Assembly: GCA_018806915.1 (NCBI GenBank)
Contig: JAGKQI010000104.1
Location: 1,860,001 to 1,924,000, forward strand
DNA length: 64,000 nucleotides
Reading direction: 5' to 3'
Origin: Phytophthora colocasiae
Lineage: Eukaryota > Oomycota > Peronosporomycetes > Peronosporales > Peronosporaceae
Part shown: positions 20,070 to 32,095 of the stretch, in pieces
How the letters are laid out: each line of letters starts with the position of its first letter
Position numbering within the stretch: the first letter of the stretch is position 1
Translations under genes and position numbers: made by a program
The notes under the pieces: generated by a model
Databases searched by the model: none
Told to the model about the DNA's origin: nothing
The model's input: only the letters and a program-made list of their open reading frames with translations

Positions 20070-20789
20070 AATTCGAACTACAAATATTCGAACTACAAAA
20101 TGTACCATGGCACTGCCCATGTAAATGTGCAGGAAGTCTACAAGACTGGCATCTTTTAATTAAATGGCATCCTATCAAGTGCCGGCGCTGTCTGTTAAAC
20201 ATCAGCAGCATGTTGTCATAGCCAAAAGTCGTGCCTTTTGATGACCTACACTCATGGGCACGTTCCATTTGCAATTCCCTCTCGAAGCCTATCCCTATTT
20301 GCGGAATATTTCTATCAGTTGACTATTGTTGTAGTGTGTAGCTAAGCTCCTTGGCCATAAATTATAAGCGCGCAAAGACAGCCCTTGGACTCCTGGAAGC
20401 GCTGGCGAACTGTGCTCATTACCCAAAAAGCCGCAATTGGCCCCCTCCCCCCGCCCTTTACCAAGGAAGCAGCTTAAGAAAAGCAAACGAACAGGGAGAC
20501 TATGTCTTTCTAAGTTGGTTGGTTTTTCACGTGGTGGTCAAGATGATGTCTTGAAGATCGGTTTCAGCTCCTCCGTCCGTACTCAACATGAATATGGATT
20601 AGAGAAGATCACAACACGCGTTTGAAGAACAAACGGAACGTTAGAAATGATGGCGACGTAGCAACGGAGTTAGGAGGATGGTTCCCCAGAATGAAGAATT
20701 GAAAACAAGAGAAGAAGAAGCAACGAAGAACAAGTGAAAACACAAGAAAACAAGTGACCAAGTTTTGACAAGAAGAAGAAGAAAACAAC
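20070..20789. other. Intergenic region upstream of the CCT-domain gene
   Basis: 720 bases without a recognisable gene. Starts with a short direct repeat 'attcgaactacaaa' (twice, 20071-20098). The last 120 bases are purine rich (runs of 'agaagaagaag'), a likely 5' leader of the gene at 20790. Confidence 0.4.
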
Positions 20790-21638
20790 ATGCTGCGCGA
20801 TTCAGAAGAAGCGACGGCGTGGCTGCGCATGGCTGATCCCGTGAAGAACTGGAGTGACTGGTCGTTGGCGCTGGACAAGCCTAGCTTGCTCGGTGCTGGC
20901 GCTGTCAAGACAGTGGAAAAGGCTGATGACGGCAAGCTGGCCCACGATGTGGACGACCTGTCGGCAATCTTTGAAGGTCTTGTGGACGGAGCGGACATCC
21001 CGCTTCCCTGCGATGATCTGGGGGAGGTTGCACTTGACAGTGAGGACACTAGTGCGGACTGGATTGATACGCTGGAAGACGACGTGGTGAACGTGAACGA
21101 GCTCTCAGCCGCGTTCGATGCACTGGTGGAGGAGCAGGAGACGACGGAGGACGATGATGATGAGATGGAGGATGCTGACAGCGATAACGAGGTCAGTTCC
21201 GATGTCAAGATCATCCCGTCAGCCCCAGTGTGGGCCACCACGGCTCCGCTGGACCCCCGTTCCTGCATTCGTACTCCGGTGTTTCAGAACCTAGACTCGC
21301 GTATTCCACGTATTCAGCTGCCGCGTATGGACCTGTCGTTTTCTCCCAACGGTGAGACTGCGAAGACTGCTGGTGCCCCTGGCATCAGTCGCCCGTCACA
21401 GTCGATGTCACCTAAGAGCGAGAAGGCGAAGGTTGCCAAGTACCACCACGACCCGAAGACGTGCTGGATATGCAAGAGTTCGAAGACCCTTGAGAAGAAG
21501 CGTGCGCTGCACCGCTACCATGAGAAGCGGACGCGTCGCAACTGGAAACGGGGTCCTCGGTACACTGGACGCAGCAACGTTGCGACGTCTCGTGTGCGCA
21601 ATGGCGGCCGGTTCATCTGCACGACGCGGTGGATTTGA
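20790..21638 (+). CDS. CCT-motif-like nuclear protein
   Basis: Single-exon frame of 282 residues. The N-terminal two thirds is acidic and low-complexity (for example EDDDDEMEDADSDNE), like an activation region. The C-terminus has a cysteine pair (KTCWICKSS) followed by about 45 basic residues, ALHRYHEKRTRRNWKRG, PRYTGRSNVATSRVR and NGGRFI. These follow the R-Y-x-E-K-R ... Y-x-x-R ... R-V-x-G-R-F pattern of CCT domains, which serve as nuclear localisation and DNA or protein contact modules in transcriptional regulators. The start is the first ATG after a purine-rich leader. No overlap with neighbours. Role as a transcription regulator is inferred from the C-terminal motif; the divergent spacing (extra Gly before RF) leaves some doubt. 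Confidence 0.7.
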   Translation: MLRDSEEATAWLRMADPVKNWSDWSLALDKPSLLGAGAVKTVEKADDGKLAHDVDDLSAIFEGLVDGADIPLPCDDLGEVALDSEDTSADWIDTLEDDVVNVNELSAAFDALVEEQETTEDDDDEMEDADSDNEVSSDVKIIPSAPVWATTAPLDPRSCIRTPVFQNLDSRIPRIQLPRMDLSFSPNGETAKTAGAPGISRPSQSMSPKSEKAKVAKYHHDPKTCWICKSSKTLEKKRALHRYHEKRTRRNWKRGPRYTGRSNVATSRVRNGGRFICTTRWI

Positions 21639-21953
21639 TTCTCTTCTTGAGCCCATTGATTTGGTTTGATTTTCTATTTTTTTTAGCTTTCTTTTTACCT
21701 GGAGCTTCTCTCCACGCAGTTTTTCTTTCAGTTGGTTTTACCATTCCTTATAATGCAAGTAATGCATTGGCATCATTTTCGAGACAACGGCAACAAGAAG
21801 TTCTTGGTTCTAGGCAGTGGACGTCATTTTTGTCTTCTCGTTTTTAATGTGTATGTTTTATGTCATTTATATATAGTGTGGCGTACACCATTCCTTCACC
21901 GTTGTCAAAAAGTTGACCGGGTTGAAAAATCAAAGAAGAGAGCGCCACGTAAA
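21639..21953. other. Intergenic region between CCT gene and DCN1-like gene
   Basis: Pyrimidine-rich 3' sequence just after the CCT stop ('tttttttagctttctttt'), then a 'catttatatatagtgtgg' stretch with a TATA-like core about 80 bases before the proposed DCN1 start. No gene. Confidence 0.4.
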
Positions 21954-23086
21954 ATGGTAAAAAGCTTTCGCTGACGAATGGTTCCCCCCCACGGAGAATC
22001 GTACAGCTCCATCCTCTAATGTGTGGTTTGACGATCGTTTTAACGTTTCTATTGCTTGGGCCTTCGTGTCGTTGTTGCGTAGTCGAGCAAATTCCTGAAC
22101 GACAAGAAGAAGAAGTTGCAGGCTTTCAAGAGCACGACCAATGCCAAGTGCGCATTTACTTGATACAGAAGCTTTAATCGATCAGTGGAATCTAACGTAT
22201 GTGATGTTCTCTTGTTGTAGCGATTCGACGGCCAAGTCGTACCTCGAAAAGTTCAGCTGGGATCTCATGCGCGCAGTCGATGAATTCTACGCTAGCGGTG
22301 GAGAGAGCTTTACCCCAGTGTAAGTACTAGGCCGTCAATATTTGTGGAAGTGATCTTAAGCTAACTTGAGTCGGGTGGATTTGATTTATCGCTGCTCTAG
22401 CAAAAAGTCGACGATCTCCATGGACACGGTCAATGCGTGGTTCGATAGCTACGTAGGTGCGACCACAGCGTTTGATTTTATTAGTGCAGAAGCTGGATGA
22501 GTAGGGGGATTGTAACATTTATTGCGTCGATATTGCAGACCCAGATGACGACGAGGACACCATCAACGAGGAAGGTATCCTTAAATTCTGCGAAGATATC
22601 GGAGTAGACCCTCAGGATCTTGTGGTGCTGGTGATCGCTTGGAAGATGGAGGCAGCGTACATGTGTGCATTCACACGGAAGGAATGGCAGAAGGGTATGC
22701 AGGAGATGGACTGCGACTCTGCCGCCAAGCTAAAGGCTAAACTCCCACAACTACGCGAAGCCATCGCGAGTGAGACAGCGTTCAAGAAGTTTTATTGCTT
22801 TTGCTTTGGTTTTTCCAAGGAGCCTGGTCAGAAGAGTCTCAGTATCGACATTGCAGTTGCTATGTGGGAGCTCCTGCTTCCCACGCGCTTCGAGAAGCTC
22901 ACGACGAGCTGGTTGGAATTCCTAGCCGAGAAGAAACCGGTCAAGGGTGTGACGCGCGACACGTGGGATCTTCTCTTTGATTTTTTTGTCAAAGTGCGCG
23001 AATCTTACGATAACTACGACGAGAACGAGGCGTGGCCCGTGCTCATCGATGACTACATGGTCTGGATAGACAGCAAGAAGAAATAA
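21954..23086 (+). CDS. DCUN1D: DCN1-like cullin neddylation factor
   Basis: Scaffold-type E3 for NEDD8: DCN1/DCUN1D proteins bind cullins and the NEDD8 E2 UBC12 and promote cullin neddylation. Exons read as 22083-22147, 22221-22319, 22401-22456 and 22539-23086, with short GT-AG introns and consistent phases, giving 255 residues plus the initiator. The start is uncertain: I favour ATG 21954 immediately followed by an intron, i.e. a one-codon first exon. The N-terminus is UBA-like (STAKSYLEKFSWDLMRAVDE). Next come YVDPDDDEDTINEEGILKFC and LVVLVIAWKMEA, and the potentiating-neddylation domain (FSKEPGQKSLSIDIAVAMW, DTWDLLFDF, EAWPVLIDDYMVW) with the acidic DAD-like patch at the end. Length fits the family (about 255-260). 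Its stop is followed by 182 bases before the next gene on the same strand. Confidence 0.9.
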
Positions 23087-23274
23087 GGCATCATACCTAC
23101 CTGCATCCGGATATATCCGGATAATTCTGAATGTATCTACGTATACAATCCATTATCATCTTCAGTCTCCTTTTCAACCAGACGGCGTCATCCTCTGCGT
23201 CATTTTGGCGTCTTCTTCGTCCTTGTCGCAGCTCCTGCAAGACGTAATCCATCCCTAAGGTATCAGTAGTGACT

Positions 23275-26200
23275 ATGACGAGTATGAGCACCGTTGTTAT
23301 GGACTTTTCGTCGCCGGAGACGCTTCCAGAGCGCACATTCTTCCCTCGAGACTATATGCAGCAGTATAAACGGCAGATTAATGAGCTGATTAAGCGTATG
23401 GAGCATCTCCTACAAGAAGAAGACAATTTAGAGACAGATACAGACGCAGAGGTCGAGTGGAACGGCGTGCAATGGGCAGCTTTACCCTCCCAAACGGTCT
23501 GGCAGAACCTTTGCGCTCTTGAGGACTGCAACGTCATTCTGGACGGGGCTGTAGCTCAATTCAAGCAGAAAATACAAGAAAGTGCGGAGCTTTCTACTGC
23601 AGACCCAGACACTTTCCCACTTGAGAGGACGCAGAGCAGTTCATCCATCCCAGTGTCGGAGTACAGCTCGGACGATGTGGAGGAGAGAGACGAAGAATTG
23701 GAAGGATTCCAGGACGTAGAGCCTGTTAAAGGACGTAAAGCAGCTGTAGCTCTCAATAACGATGTGACGGAGAGAGTACAGAACGCGCTGCAAGATGAAA
23801 ATGAGTTCGAGAGATTCAAGGCCAACGCTCTGCAGTACGGAATGGGCAATGAGTCCGCCGAGTTGTTTTACCGGTATTTAGTCCAGCATATACCTGCACC
23901 AGTGCTGGACTCGATCGTAGTGGACTTTGCGAGGCTGTTACCGCAGCCAGCACTGAGAGTGCCGCTGCTCAAGGCTCATTACGAGCATATGAAGAATGAA
24001 CTGGCCAGACCCAGCATTGCTAAGTTCAGGAACAAGAGCTACAGCAAGTCGGTGACGTCAAGATCTTCAACGTCGTCTAGTGCGTACTTCTCGTGAGTTT
24101 TTTTGTGCTGATAATTGTACTCATCATTTTGGTTTGATGGTAGGTATCGATGAGGCTGGCACTAGTGACGAAGAAGACGAGGAATATCCCTCAACGGTAA
24201 ACATTGTGGACTGATCCACATGCGAGTGATGGTTGATATTCCTAACGGTTTGTATTTTCTGATTCAGATCCGACTGCGTTCGTTCAACCATCTCGTTTTC
24301 GTTATTCACGGTATTGGACAGCACATCGACTTTCGTGACGGAGAGTTCAAGTCGTGGAACGGAGAGACGGGCGTGGAAGGCGGTAACCACGCTTTCAGAG
24401 ACATCTTCCGTTCGATGCTGGAAACGACTTTCCAAGATATCCCGCTCGCCCTGGAAATGCAGTCAATTGAGTGGCATGAAGACCTTCATGAGCCAACTGG
24501 ACTGGACAACATTTTCGACCTGATTTCCCCCGAGGGCTCCTCAGCGTACGTGGCTATATCTCGTTATTGTCTATCTTCATTCTGACGTGAAATGTGATTG
24601 ATATCGTTAGTATTCGCGAATTCAACAAGGAGACGTTCATGGACGTACTCTATTACCTTTCACCACGCTATGGACAGCTCATTGTTGATTCAGTCACCCA
24701 GCAGCTCAATGATAAATACCGCGTCTTTATGGATGAGCACCCAGGTAGAACTGCTTTACACGATGGTATTCGACAGCGCTGCTAACTGTACGTTGTTGAC
24801 TAGGTTGGGATGGGAAAGTATCCATCTTTGCGCACTCCCTGGGCTCCATGATTTCTTACGATATCCTAACGCACAAGCCGGGAGAAGTCGCCAGCAACGG
24901 TGTGCGATTTCCTGGCCTGGAGTTCGACGTTGACAACTTCTTCGGCGTCGGGTGCGTTGTTTGTTTCTACAGTTTGATCATCAATTGATACAATAGCTAA
25001 CTGCGTTGTATGACCTTAGCTCTCCGGTGGGAGTAATGATCCTGGCTCGAGGAGACCTCAACATTAATGATGGGGAGTTCACTCCAGGAATCAAGAGCCC
25101 GAATTGTCGGCGCTATTTCAACGTTTATCATCCGATTGACCCGATTGCTTATCGGATCGAGCCGTTGATAAAGCAAGAAATGCATGACAAGGATCCCGTG
25201 CAGTTGATGCAGGTACGATAGTGTTGTCGACTTCGTCGCTCTTCGTTTTAAACGACTAACCTTCATCTACTTTGTGCTGCTGTACGTAGTTCAGTGCAGT
25301 GAAAGACCAAACTTTTGGCCAGCTGCAGGAGCATTGGGAGGGCTTGACTGGACCAGTGCACGGCTTCCAGTACCGTCACGACTATGTTATGCGGCGTCGG
25401 AAGCGCGAACAAGGAATGATGGAAGTGGCTTTTGCAGCTGCCTCCCACTCGTCTTACTGGATGAGCGAGGACGTTGTTCTTTTCACGATCATGCAGCTGT
25501 GCCAGCCCGTGGTTGACACCCTCCATCGGTACATGAGTGCCCGTGTTCCTCTTCCAAAACTCATGCGGAGCATCGTGGAGCTCACGCCTCGGACAAAGGT
25601 TCTATTGTCAGCAACGGCACTTGTTCGCGACCGATGCACAGGTCTTTCACGCGAGCAGATCGTTCTGATCGACAAGGATCGCTTGTACTTCCTGTCTCGA
25701 CTTAGCGAAGTTGCCTGCCGTCGAAAGTGGCGCATCAAACTCACGCCAACGACTAAAGCGGTGTATGGTGACGATTCGTTTATGATGAAAATCATTCCGA
25801 GTGATGCTGCTGTACCAGATTCTGGAGCTCCTCCAACGTCTAACAACGCCATTCAACCTGGCGTGCACATCTTTAAGGCCCCATCGACACCTGTGCGTAA
25901 TGCTTGGAAGGATGCAATTAACGAAACTATCGTCAAGGCCAGCAGTGATTTGGCTGAGGACTGCACTCCTAGGGATACTGCAAATCTGGTGGATCTCCCA
26001 ACCGGCAAGAGTATCGACTATTTCAACGCTGTCAAGGCGGGTTTCCTCAAGGAGAAGACCGCCAACGGATGGTACGATTCATGGAATGACAGGTGGCTTG
26101 TCCTGCAAGAAGATCACTTGTCCTGCTACGAGAACTCACCAAAACTCGATTTTGTCGGGCAGTTTCCGCTTCGTAAAACGAAGGCCTTTTGCTACGAACG

Positions 26201-26813
26201 CGAGTATCTTATCCGAGTCGTAGCCCGTCGTGGGGCTGCGTGTGAAATGCGCGTGCAGAACCAGGAATCCTTCAACCGTTGGGTGGAAGTGTTTGAGAGG
26301 ATTCCTACGGTGGAAATCTTCCGCCACAAGGATTTGTTAGAGAACAGTCCATCTTCAGTGCTGATTATGACTGAAAGTTCGAGAGGAAGCTTTGGTGGAG
26401 CCCATAAGGCCGACAAGGAAGGCGAATGGCTGCAAACGAAGATCGAAGGGTTCCAGATTAAGCTGGACGAGAACGACCAAGAGTATGTCGCTTTCGTCAT
26501 CCAAGTGGCGTCTTCGGCAGCGGGCACCAGCATCGTCCAACGACGTTACTCGGAGTTCGCCAAACTGCATCGTCAACTCCGTAAGATGTTCCAACATGAG
26601 CAAATTCCTGCTCTACCTGGGACGAGAATGTGGAACAAATTCGAGCCGAACTATTTGAAGCAGAAGGCAATTGGCCTTCACGGATATCTGAACGAGGTGT
26701 GTAAGCGGTGCGCTAACACACGCGCTCAATCCATGTTGTTCGAGTTCTTAGAGCTCAATCCCCCACCTGAAGCCACGGAGTCTCCGAAGGAGGAACAGAT
26801 CGAAGAAAGCTAA
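23275..26813 (+). CDS. DDHD-domain phospholipase with PH and PX domains
   Basis: Predicted PA-PLA1-type lipase that would hydrolyse phosphatidic acid or related phospholipids at membranes. Seven exons by eye: 23275-24079, 24144-24196, 24268-24545, 24611-24744, 24804-24951, 25020-25212 and 25290-26813; 1044 residues, all phases consistent. The N-terminal about 270 residues are charged and coiled. The catalytic half has HLVFVIHGIGQH, the nucleophile elbow FAHSLGSM (Ser about 435), and VMILARGD with YHPIDPIAYRIEPL. DDHD metal-site residues lie around DYVMRRRKREQ and HSSYWMSEDV. A PH-like domain (about 785-880: AGFLKEKTANGWYDSWNDRW) and a PX domain (about 920-1025: QRRYSEFAKLHRQL, IPALPG, YLKQKAIGLHGYL) follow. 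The elbow is A-H-S-L-G where the usual form is G-H-S-L-G. The DDHD-PH-PX order is not that of animal DDHD1/2. It converges on the GH3 gene with 106 bases between stops. Confidence 0.88.
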
Positions 26814-26919
26814 GTCGATGGATGACGAAGGAACACGTGATGGATAGAATCAACGACATTGGCTGTTTTCTTTGTGGTTGAGCTCCATAAAGCAACAGAT
26901 CGACTTAGCCAATTGCACC

Positions 26920-29323
26920 CTAGTCGTCTTGAATCGTGAACTGTGCACACAGGCCACTGGACACGCCACTTTCACTGCGATAGACGTTGCACTCTGTATC
27001 GGGCTTCACTGCAACAACGTACTCACCTGTCTCGACAATACGGTTGAATCCAGATCCGATCTGCGGGTCAAACACTCCCCAGTCCTCACGCGTAAGAATG
27101 AAGGAGACGTCTTGAGTCTCTCCTGGCTGAAGAAGAATCTTCTTGAACTTCTTGAGCTGCTTGGCTTCGGGAACAAAGATCTCGCGGAACGGCTGGATGA
27201 GGAACAGCATCACAGTCTCTTTCCCTGCCATTGACCCAGTGTTTGTCACTTGAACACTCACCTCGAGTGTGGCTTCGTCGGTCTTTGAGATGACAGTCTT
27301 ACTGATCGATACATTCCCGTACTGGAATGTCGAGTAGCTCAGTCCATGACCGAATTCCCACTCCATTGTACATGGTTTCTCGTCCCGACAACGCGTGTCT
27401 GCTGGGTGGTTGTAAGGGATTCCAATGGTAGCTGGAGTCTTGGGGTACGTGATAGGGAGGCGCCCACTTGGATTCACTTGGCCGAAGAGGATCTCAGCTA
27501 GCGCTTGGCCGCCCAATTCACCAGGTAACATAGCGTACACAACAGCATGAGCGAGTTCAGCGAGGCCCTGAAGCAAGCGAGGACGGCCTTGAACCAGCAC
27601 GAGGATCACTTTGGTACCAGTGGCTGCAATCTCTCGGACATATTCGACTTGACCCATTGGCAAATTTAAGTCATCCAAATCGCCAGGCTTCTCCGCGTAC
27701 TCCCTCTCACCAATAGCGATGATGGTGTAAGAGGATTGTGTAGCCATCCTCTTGGCTTCTTGTAGCCTGATGGACGAGTAGGAGCCATTAGGGTGAAGGC
27801 TGTTAGCGTAATGGATCGACCCGACACTGGTATTCAATACGTTGGCGATGCCCTGGCGAAGCGAGATACCGTTTGGAAAGAGCCTGTTGCCTGAGACTCC
27901 TTGCCAACGAAGCGACCACCCACCACACAAGAGCCCCACGTCGTCAGCTGAGTGTCCAGTGAGGAAAACATTGTCGGTTGAACGGAGAGGGAGAACTCCG
28001 TCCTCGTTTTTGAGAAGAATGACGGACTCCCGAGCGAGTTCCAAAGCAGCTTGACGACTCTCGTTTTGACCAACAAGAGCGATGTCTTCATCAGTCCCGG
28101 GGAGAGCGTTGTCGTACAATCCGAGCTTCATTTTGGTTGTAAGGATACGTCGGACGGAGCTCTTGATCCGATCTAGTAGAACGGGGTTCTCTTCCACTGT
28201 ACGGTGAGCCATGTCGATGAAGCTCGTGTTGTACGGCACCATACTCATGTCCAGTGGTGCGTTCGTCACAGCCATTCGAACAGCGTCTTGATCAGTCTTG
28301 GCCACTCGATGCCAGACGTGAAGGTTGTGGATTTCAGCGTAGTCAGTGACTATGAGACCTTGAAAGTTCATGTCATGACGCACTAGGTCGTTTAGAATCC
28401 TCTTGTTGGCGACAACTGGGACGCCATTGATTGAGATGTAACTCTCCATCGCTGTTAAAGCCCCGGCTTTGATGGCAGCCAGGAAAGATGGAGCGAAGTG
28501 GTTCAACAGCTCAAAATCAGAGATCGTGACCCCCACACGATCGTGACCTGACGGAGTCTTGGAGTACCCGATGATGTGCTTCATACACGCTGCTATCGTG
28601 CCATTACTCTGAATACCATGGATGATAGCGTCAGCCATGACAGAGACAAGGTGCGGGTCTTCGCCGAAAGTCTCGAACGTTCTCGCCCATAGCGGATTCT
28701 GCGAGATCTCAAGGATCGGTGCAAATATCCAAGGGATCCCAGCAGCGCCAGTGTCGCGAGCAGTGATCCGCCCCATTGTGTAGACCAGATCCGGGTTGAA
28801 TGTTGCAGCAGCGTTGATTTGCTGGCCGAAGAGTACCGCTCCATGGACGTAGTTGGCTCCGTGAACCGAGTCGAGACCGTAGATGACTGGGTGACTGCCG
28901 TGGCTGGCGTAAATGTCTTGGATTTCCGAGATCAAGCTCCGCCATTCTCGCGGAGAGAAGTTGTGGGTGGAATTTGCGTTCGAGTCGTTCAATTCAGCAC
29001 CGGGAGTGTTTAAGTATGAGCCGACGTTAAGTTTTGCGTGCTCATGAACAACAGCTCGGTTCAACGTGCGGTTCGGATGCAAGATTGTGCTGACGTCAAG
29101 CTGCGTCATTTGTCCGAGCATAGCGTCCAGGTCCTGGATGAAACGTATACAAGCAACGTCAGAATGTGGGTCTTTTGGCACAGCAGACTCAAGTACTTAC
29201 CATGGTTGACATCATCTCCTTCACACGATTCTCGATGTGCTGGTCAGTGGACACCTCACTCGCTTCTACAAGTACGGTGATGGAGGCAAGAAATGCCAGC
29301 AGGAGTATTCTAAGCCTTGACAT
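26920..29323 (-). CDS. Secreted glycoside hydrolase family 3 beta-glucosidase
   Basis: Retaining beta-glucosidase acting on glucan oligosaccharides outside the cell. Two exons: 29323-29201 and 29133-26920, with a 67-base GT-AG intron; 778 residues. Exon 1 encodes a signal peptide (MSRLRILLLAFLASITVLVE). The (beta/alpha)8 domain shows YGLDSVHGANYV, FAPILEISQNPLWARTFETF and HIIGYSKTPSGHDR, and the nucleophile Asp in GLIVTDYAEIHNLHVW. The alpha/beta sandwich has RESVILLKNEDGVLPL and LPGELGGQALAEILFGQ, and the C-terminal fibronectin-III-like domain has EFGHGLSYSTF and LQPGETQDVSF. Length fits family GH3 with FnIII (about 750-800). Many N-x-S/T sites fit secretion. The next ATG-like frame upstream of exon 2 is intronic and should not be used as the start. 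It lies 296 bases from the end of the next gene on the same strand. Confidence 0.93.
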
Positions 29324-29619
29324 TGCGATGACTCAGTGGGCTCTTGTCCTGGCGAAGCAAATGGGAAAATGATGCAGGGCTCTTGAATTCACGCGCGCCT
29401 TGACCGATCTGACTCAAAAGGTTTCGACACAGATAGACCAATGATGCAAACGATCGGATTCCGCGTATTGAACTTGGGAGTCTCGTCGTACAATCTCGGA
29501 ATTGCGCACTGCTAGCAAAATCTGATGACAGTTGCTTTTTGTTTTCTCGTATTGTCTCTGCGTTATTCATAAAGATACACCACATCAAACAAATGCATGG
29601 GGAATGATCCTTCCTGCCC

Positions 29620-31629
29620 TCAGGGACGCTCAAAGCACATAACTTGATTCGAAAGGGTCGGGTCGATCATAGGAGTAGCACAGAATGGGGTATCAAGTGC
29701 CCAAACAACCTTTGTGTTGGTCTTCACCCACGCTGGCATCGTCGTCACTGACGTGTTTTGTATGTTCAGGGACATGATGAATGGATCTGGCGCCATTAGC
29801 GTTGCTGGTAATTCTCGAAGCGGGTTATTCTTCAGTCGGAGCTCAGGGATGATCATACCCGGGGGCATCATCGCCAACGTCGGCAAAGTCTCGATCTGGT
29901 TGCCCATGAAGGATAATGAATACACTGGAGAAAAGAACATTTGGTACGGGATGTCCTTCAGAATCCCGTTCTCGAAGGAAATCGTGGCAAGGGCGTGCCA
30001 TTTCACATACAGGTCTTCTGGTAGCTGGGTGAGGTTTGTTTCAGAGAACTGCACGCTCATGAGCGACTCAGGCAAATTCTGCTGTAGACCTACTGGAAAT
30101 TGTGTCATCTGTGTTTTCCCCACCAATACTGCTAGTAAACGAGTATGCGCAGTAGCAGAGACCGAACTGGCAGCGTCCCAAGTCACAATAGTCGAGTTGT
30201 ATAGATGAACCACGACCAAATTCTTTAGCCGCTGGAAATCAGAAGGCATTTCCAGTTGAGAGCAGTGGACAATGGCAAACGTTGCGAGGGCCTCCAGGTC
30301 CAGCTTGTCGAACGACGTATTATCTGGAGAAGTAGTGCTTCGCGCGTGACAATCGAACACTAAACTGGAACAAGGCTCCTTGCCATTGGAGAACCAGGGG
30401 CGTGTTATGGCGCGACATCCGATCACCTCGTAATTAGCCGCACGTTGGGCCGCTGATCCATGCAGACCGAGGACTATAACGCCCCATAGGACGAACAGCC
30501 CAATAACAACCACGTGTTTCCACTTCTGGAGAGTTTCAACACTACCCAAATGGCTTAACATTTGAGGATTAGACCTCTTTCTCGCATCACTCGGATTAAT
30601 CTCCGTACTGCTCGCTTTGGGCTTGACATTTAACGTCTGCATCTGTCCAGTACCGACACCAGGGACTACCTTGATTTCTCCACGTCCGAGTAGTTCGCTG
30701 ATAGTCATTAACGACAGGATAATGCTCAACTGTGGAATCAGCTTAGTAGCAAAATCGAAAAGGCCCGAAGCGAAGATCAAACGATTCTCCAACGCCATTG
30801 TGGCAAGGGGTACTGCGTCGTACAAAAAGTCAGGGTTGTTGAAAATATTGTACTCAAGGTTGAAGCCTTGAACGTACGGGATGAAGATAATGAGCGGCAC
30901 CATGACCATCATACCAAAACTCAGTAACGCATCGTACATCAGAGTGACAACCCGCTCCAGAGCCGGCGACTTGCGAAGGAAAAACTGGATCGCAGCAGTG
31001 GACCAGCAGTTTGTAACCAACAGACCAACCATCAAAGAGTTGAGGGCCGGACGAGGAAGCAAGTTACTGGCTCGGTACGCCTGGTACGTCTGTGAACTCG
31101 CTTCCAGTACCTCTCGGAGAGCGAAAATAGTGGAGAAGTATTCGCTCTCGAATCCGAAAATCCCTTTTCGAGAGAAAACCTTAGCCCAAATGACTGTGAA
31201 AACACCAGGACGTCTCGGATGACTGTCATCCTTAGCAGATTGAATGGAACTTATCCTGCTCGCAACGAAGGTCTGAATCCGACCGGGACTTTAGGACCGC
31301 AGCGTGAGTCGTCGAGCTCGGAATGACATGAGGAGAATGTTTATCATCTGAAGTCCGTGGATTCCCCCGACGATACCGAACACGACACTGTAGAAGCGGT
31401 AGTTGTCGATTCCTGTGAGTGGCCAAATGGAGACGTAGAACGGCATGACTCCGTTCGTCAAGTACCAGTACGTCATGGCAGCGCAGATGAGGTAGACGCC
31501 ACATACAGCATGGAAAGAGACGATAAAGAGCCAAGCGACTGCGTATACAGAAGATGAGAGCTCAAGCGTCAAGAACAACGACTGCGGAGGGCCTACTTGC
31601 TTTGGCTGGAGAACTGTATCCGAGCTCAT
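29620..31629 (-). CDS. Multi-span membrane protein with leucine-rich-repeat-like ectodomain
   Basis: Oomycete-type membrane protein with no enzyme motif. It starts at ATG 31629 with several hydrophobic spans (VYAVAWLFIVSFHAV, VYLICAAMTYWYL, FYSVVFGIVGGIHGL). A short intron is likely near 31300-31260 (exact sites uncertain), after which the frame continues (FTVIWAKVFSRKGIFGF, EVLEASSQTYQAYRASNLLP). More spans follow (LMVGLLVTNCW, FGMMVMVPLIIFIPYV, KHVVVIGLFVLWGVIVLGL). The C-terminal half holds irregular leucine-rich repeats (LKNLVVVHLYNSTIV, LPESLMSVQFSETNLTQLP, YSLSFMGNQIETLP, IPELRLKNNPLRELP) and a final Cys-containing cap (FCATPMIDP). Total about 640 residues. A fragment of a paralogue lies at 43588-43797. 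Topology and a sensing role are inference. Confidence 0.75.
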
Positions 31630-31811
31630 GTTGGAGCAACTAATTGTGGCGGTGCCGACTCCATTGATCGACCAAGAATAAATAGTGCTACGTGGATCCT
31701 AAAATTGGACGGTAAATTCTGCGTTAGTTGAAAGCGATAGGCCCCCGACATATCCGATCAATTTTAAGATTCAGTAAAAAAAATAGTTTTGATCGAACGC
31801 AGTAAACTACA
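31630..31811. other. Upstream region of the membrane LRR gene, truncated by Gypsy 1
   Basis: 182 bases between the membrane-protein start and the Ty3/Gypsy LTR at 31812. The element inserted within the promoter region of that gene. Confidence 0.5.
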
Positions 31812-32066
31812 TGTAGTGGGGCGAAGGTCTTCAGGACCTGACCACGCACTGTGCTGGTGGTCGAGGACGACCTCAGCTAAGGCTGGCGTAGGGTAAGACT
31901 CCGAGGTTGGTAGACTAGAACAGGTGTGGATGCAACAGTGTGTACGAGTATCTGTCGAGTGGTTTTTAGCCAACCTCATTCTGGAATTTGCAGAGTACAA
32001 TACAAGCAAGGTTTCTAAGGAAGCGCCAGCTTCCCTCGTGAGTGTGTTCATTCGGATCCCACCACA
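31812..32066 (+). repeat. Gypsy 1 5' LTR
   Basis: 255 bp. Differs from the 3' LTR around 'gtggtttttagccaac' (versus 'gtggtttagcccac') and in its last bases (CCACCACA versus CCACTACA). Confidence 0.93.
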
Positions 32067-32095
32067 AAGTTAACTTTAGTGTCGACAGAAACGAC

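Noticed and set aside
22141..22220. ATG 22141 as start of the DCN1-like gene
   Set aside because: It overlaps a 5' splice site at 22148 and an intron. The conserved frame comes from the exon 22083-22147.
23269..24096. Independent 275-residue gene before the lipase
   Set aside because: A 5' splice site at 24080 joins it in phase to 24144 and the DDHD core. It is exon 1 of the lipase, and the ORF start at 23269 is a GTG; the first ATG is 23275.
29134..29200. N-terminus of the GH3 protein starting near 29181
   Set aside because: These bases are a GT-AG intron. The upstream exon supplies a signal peptide in phase.
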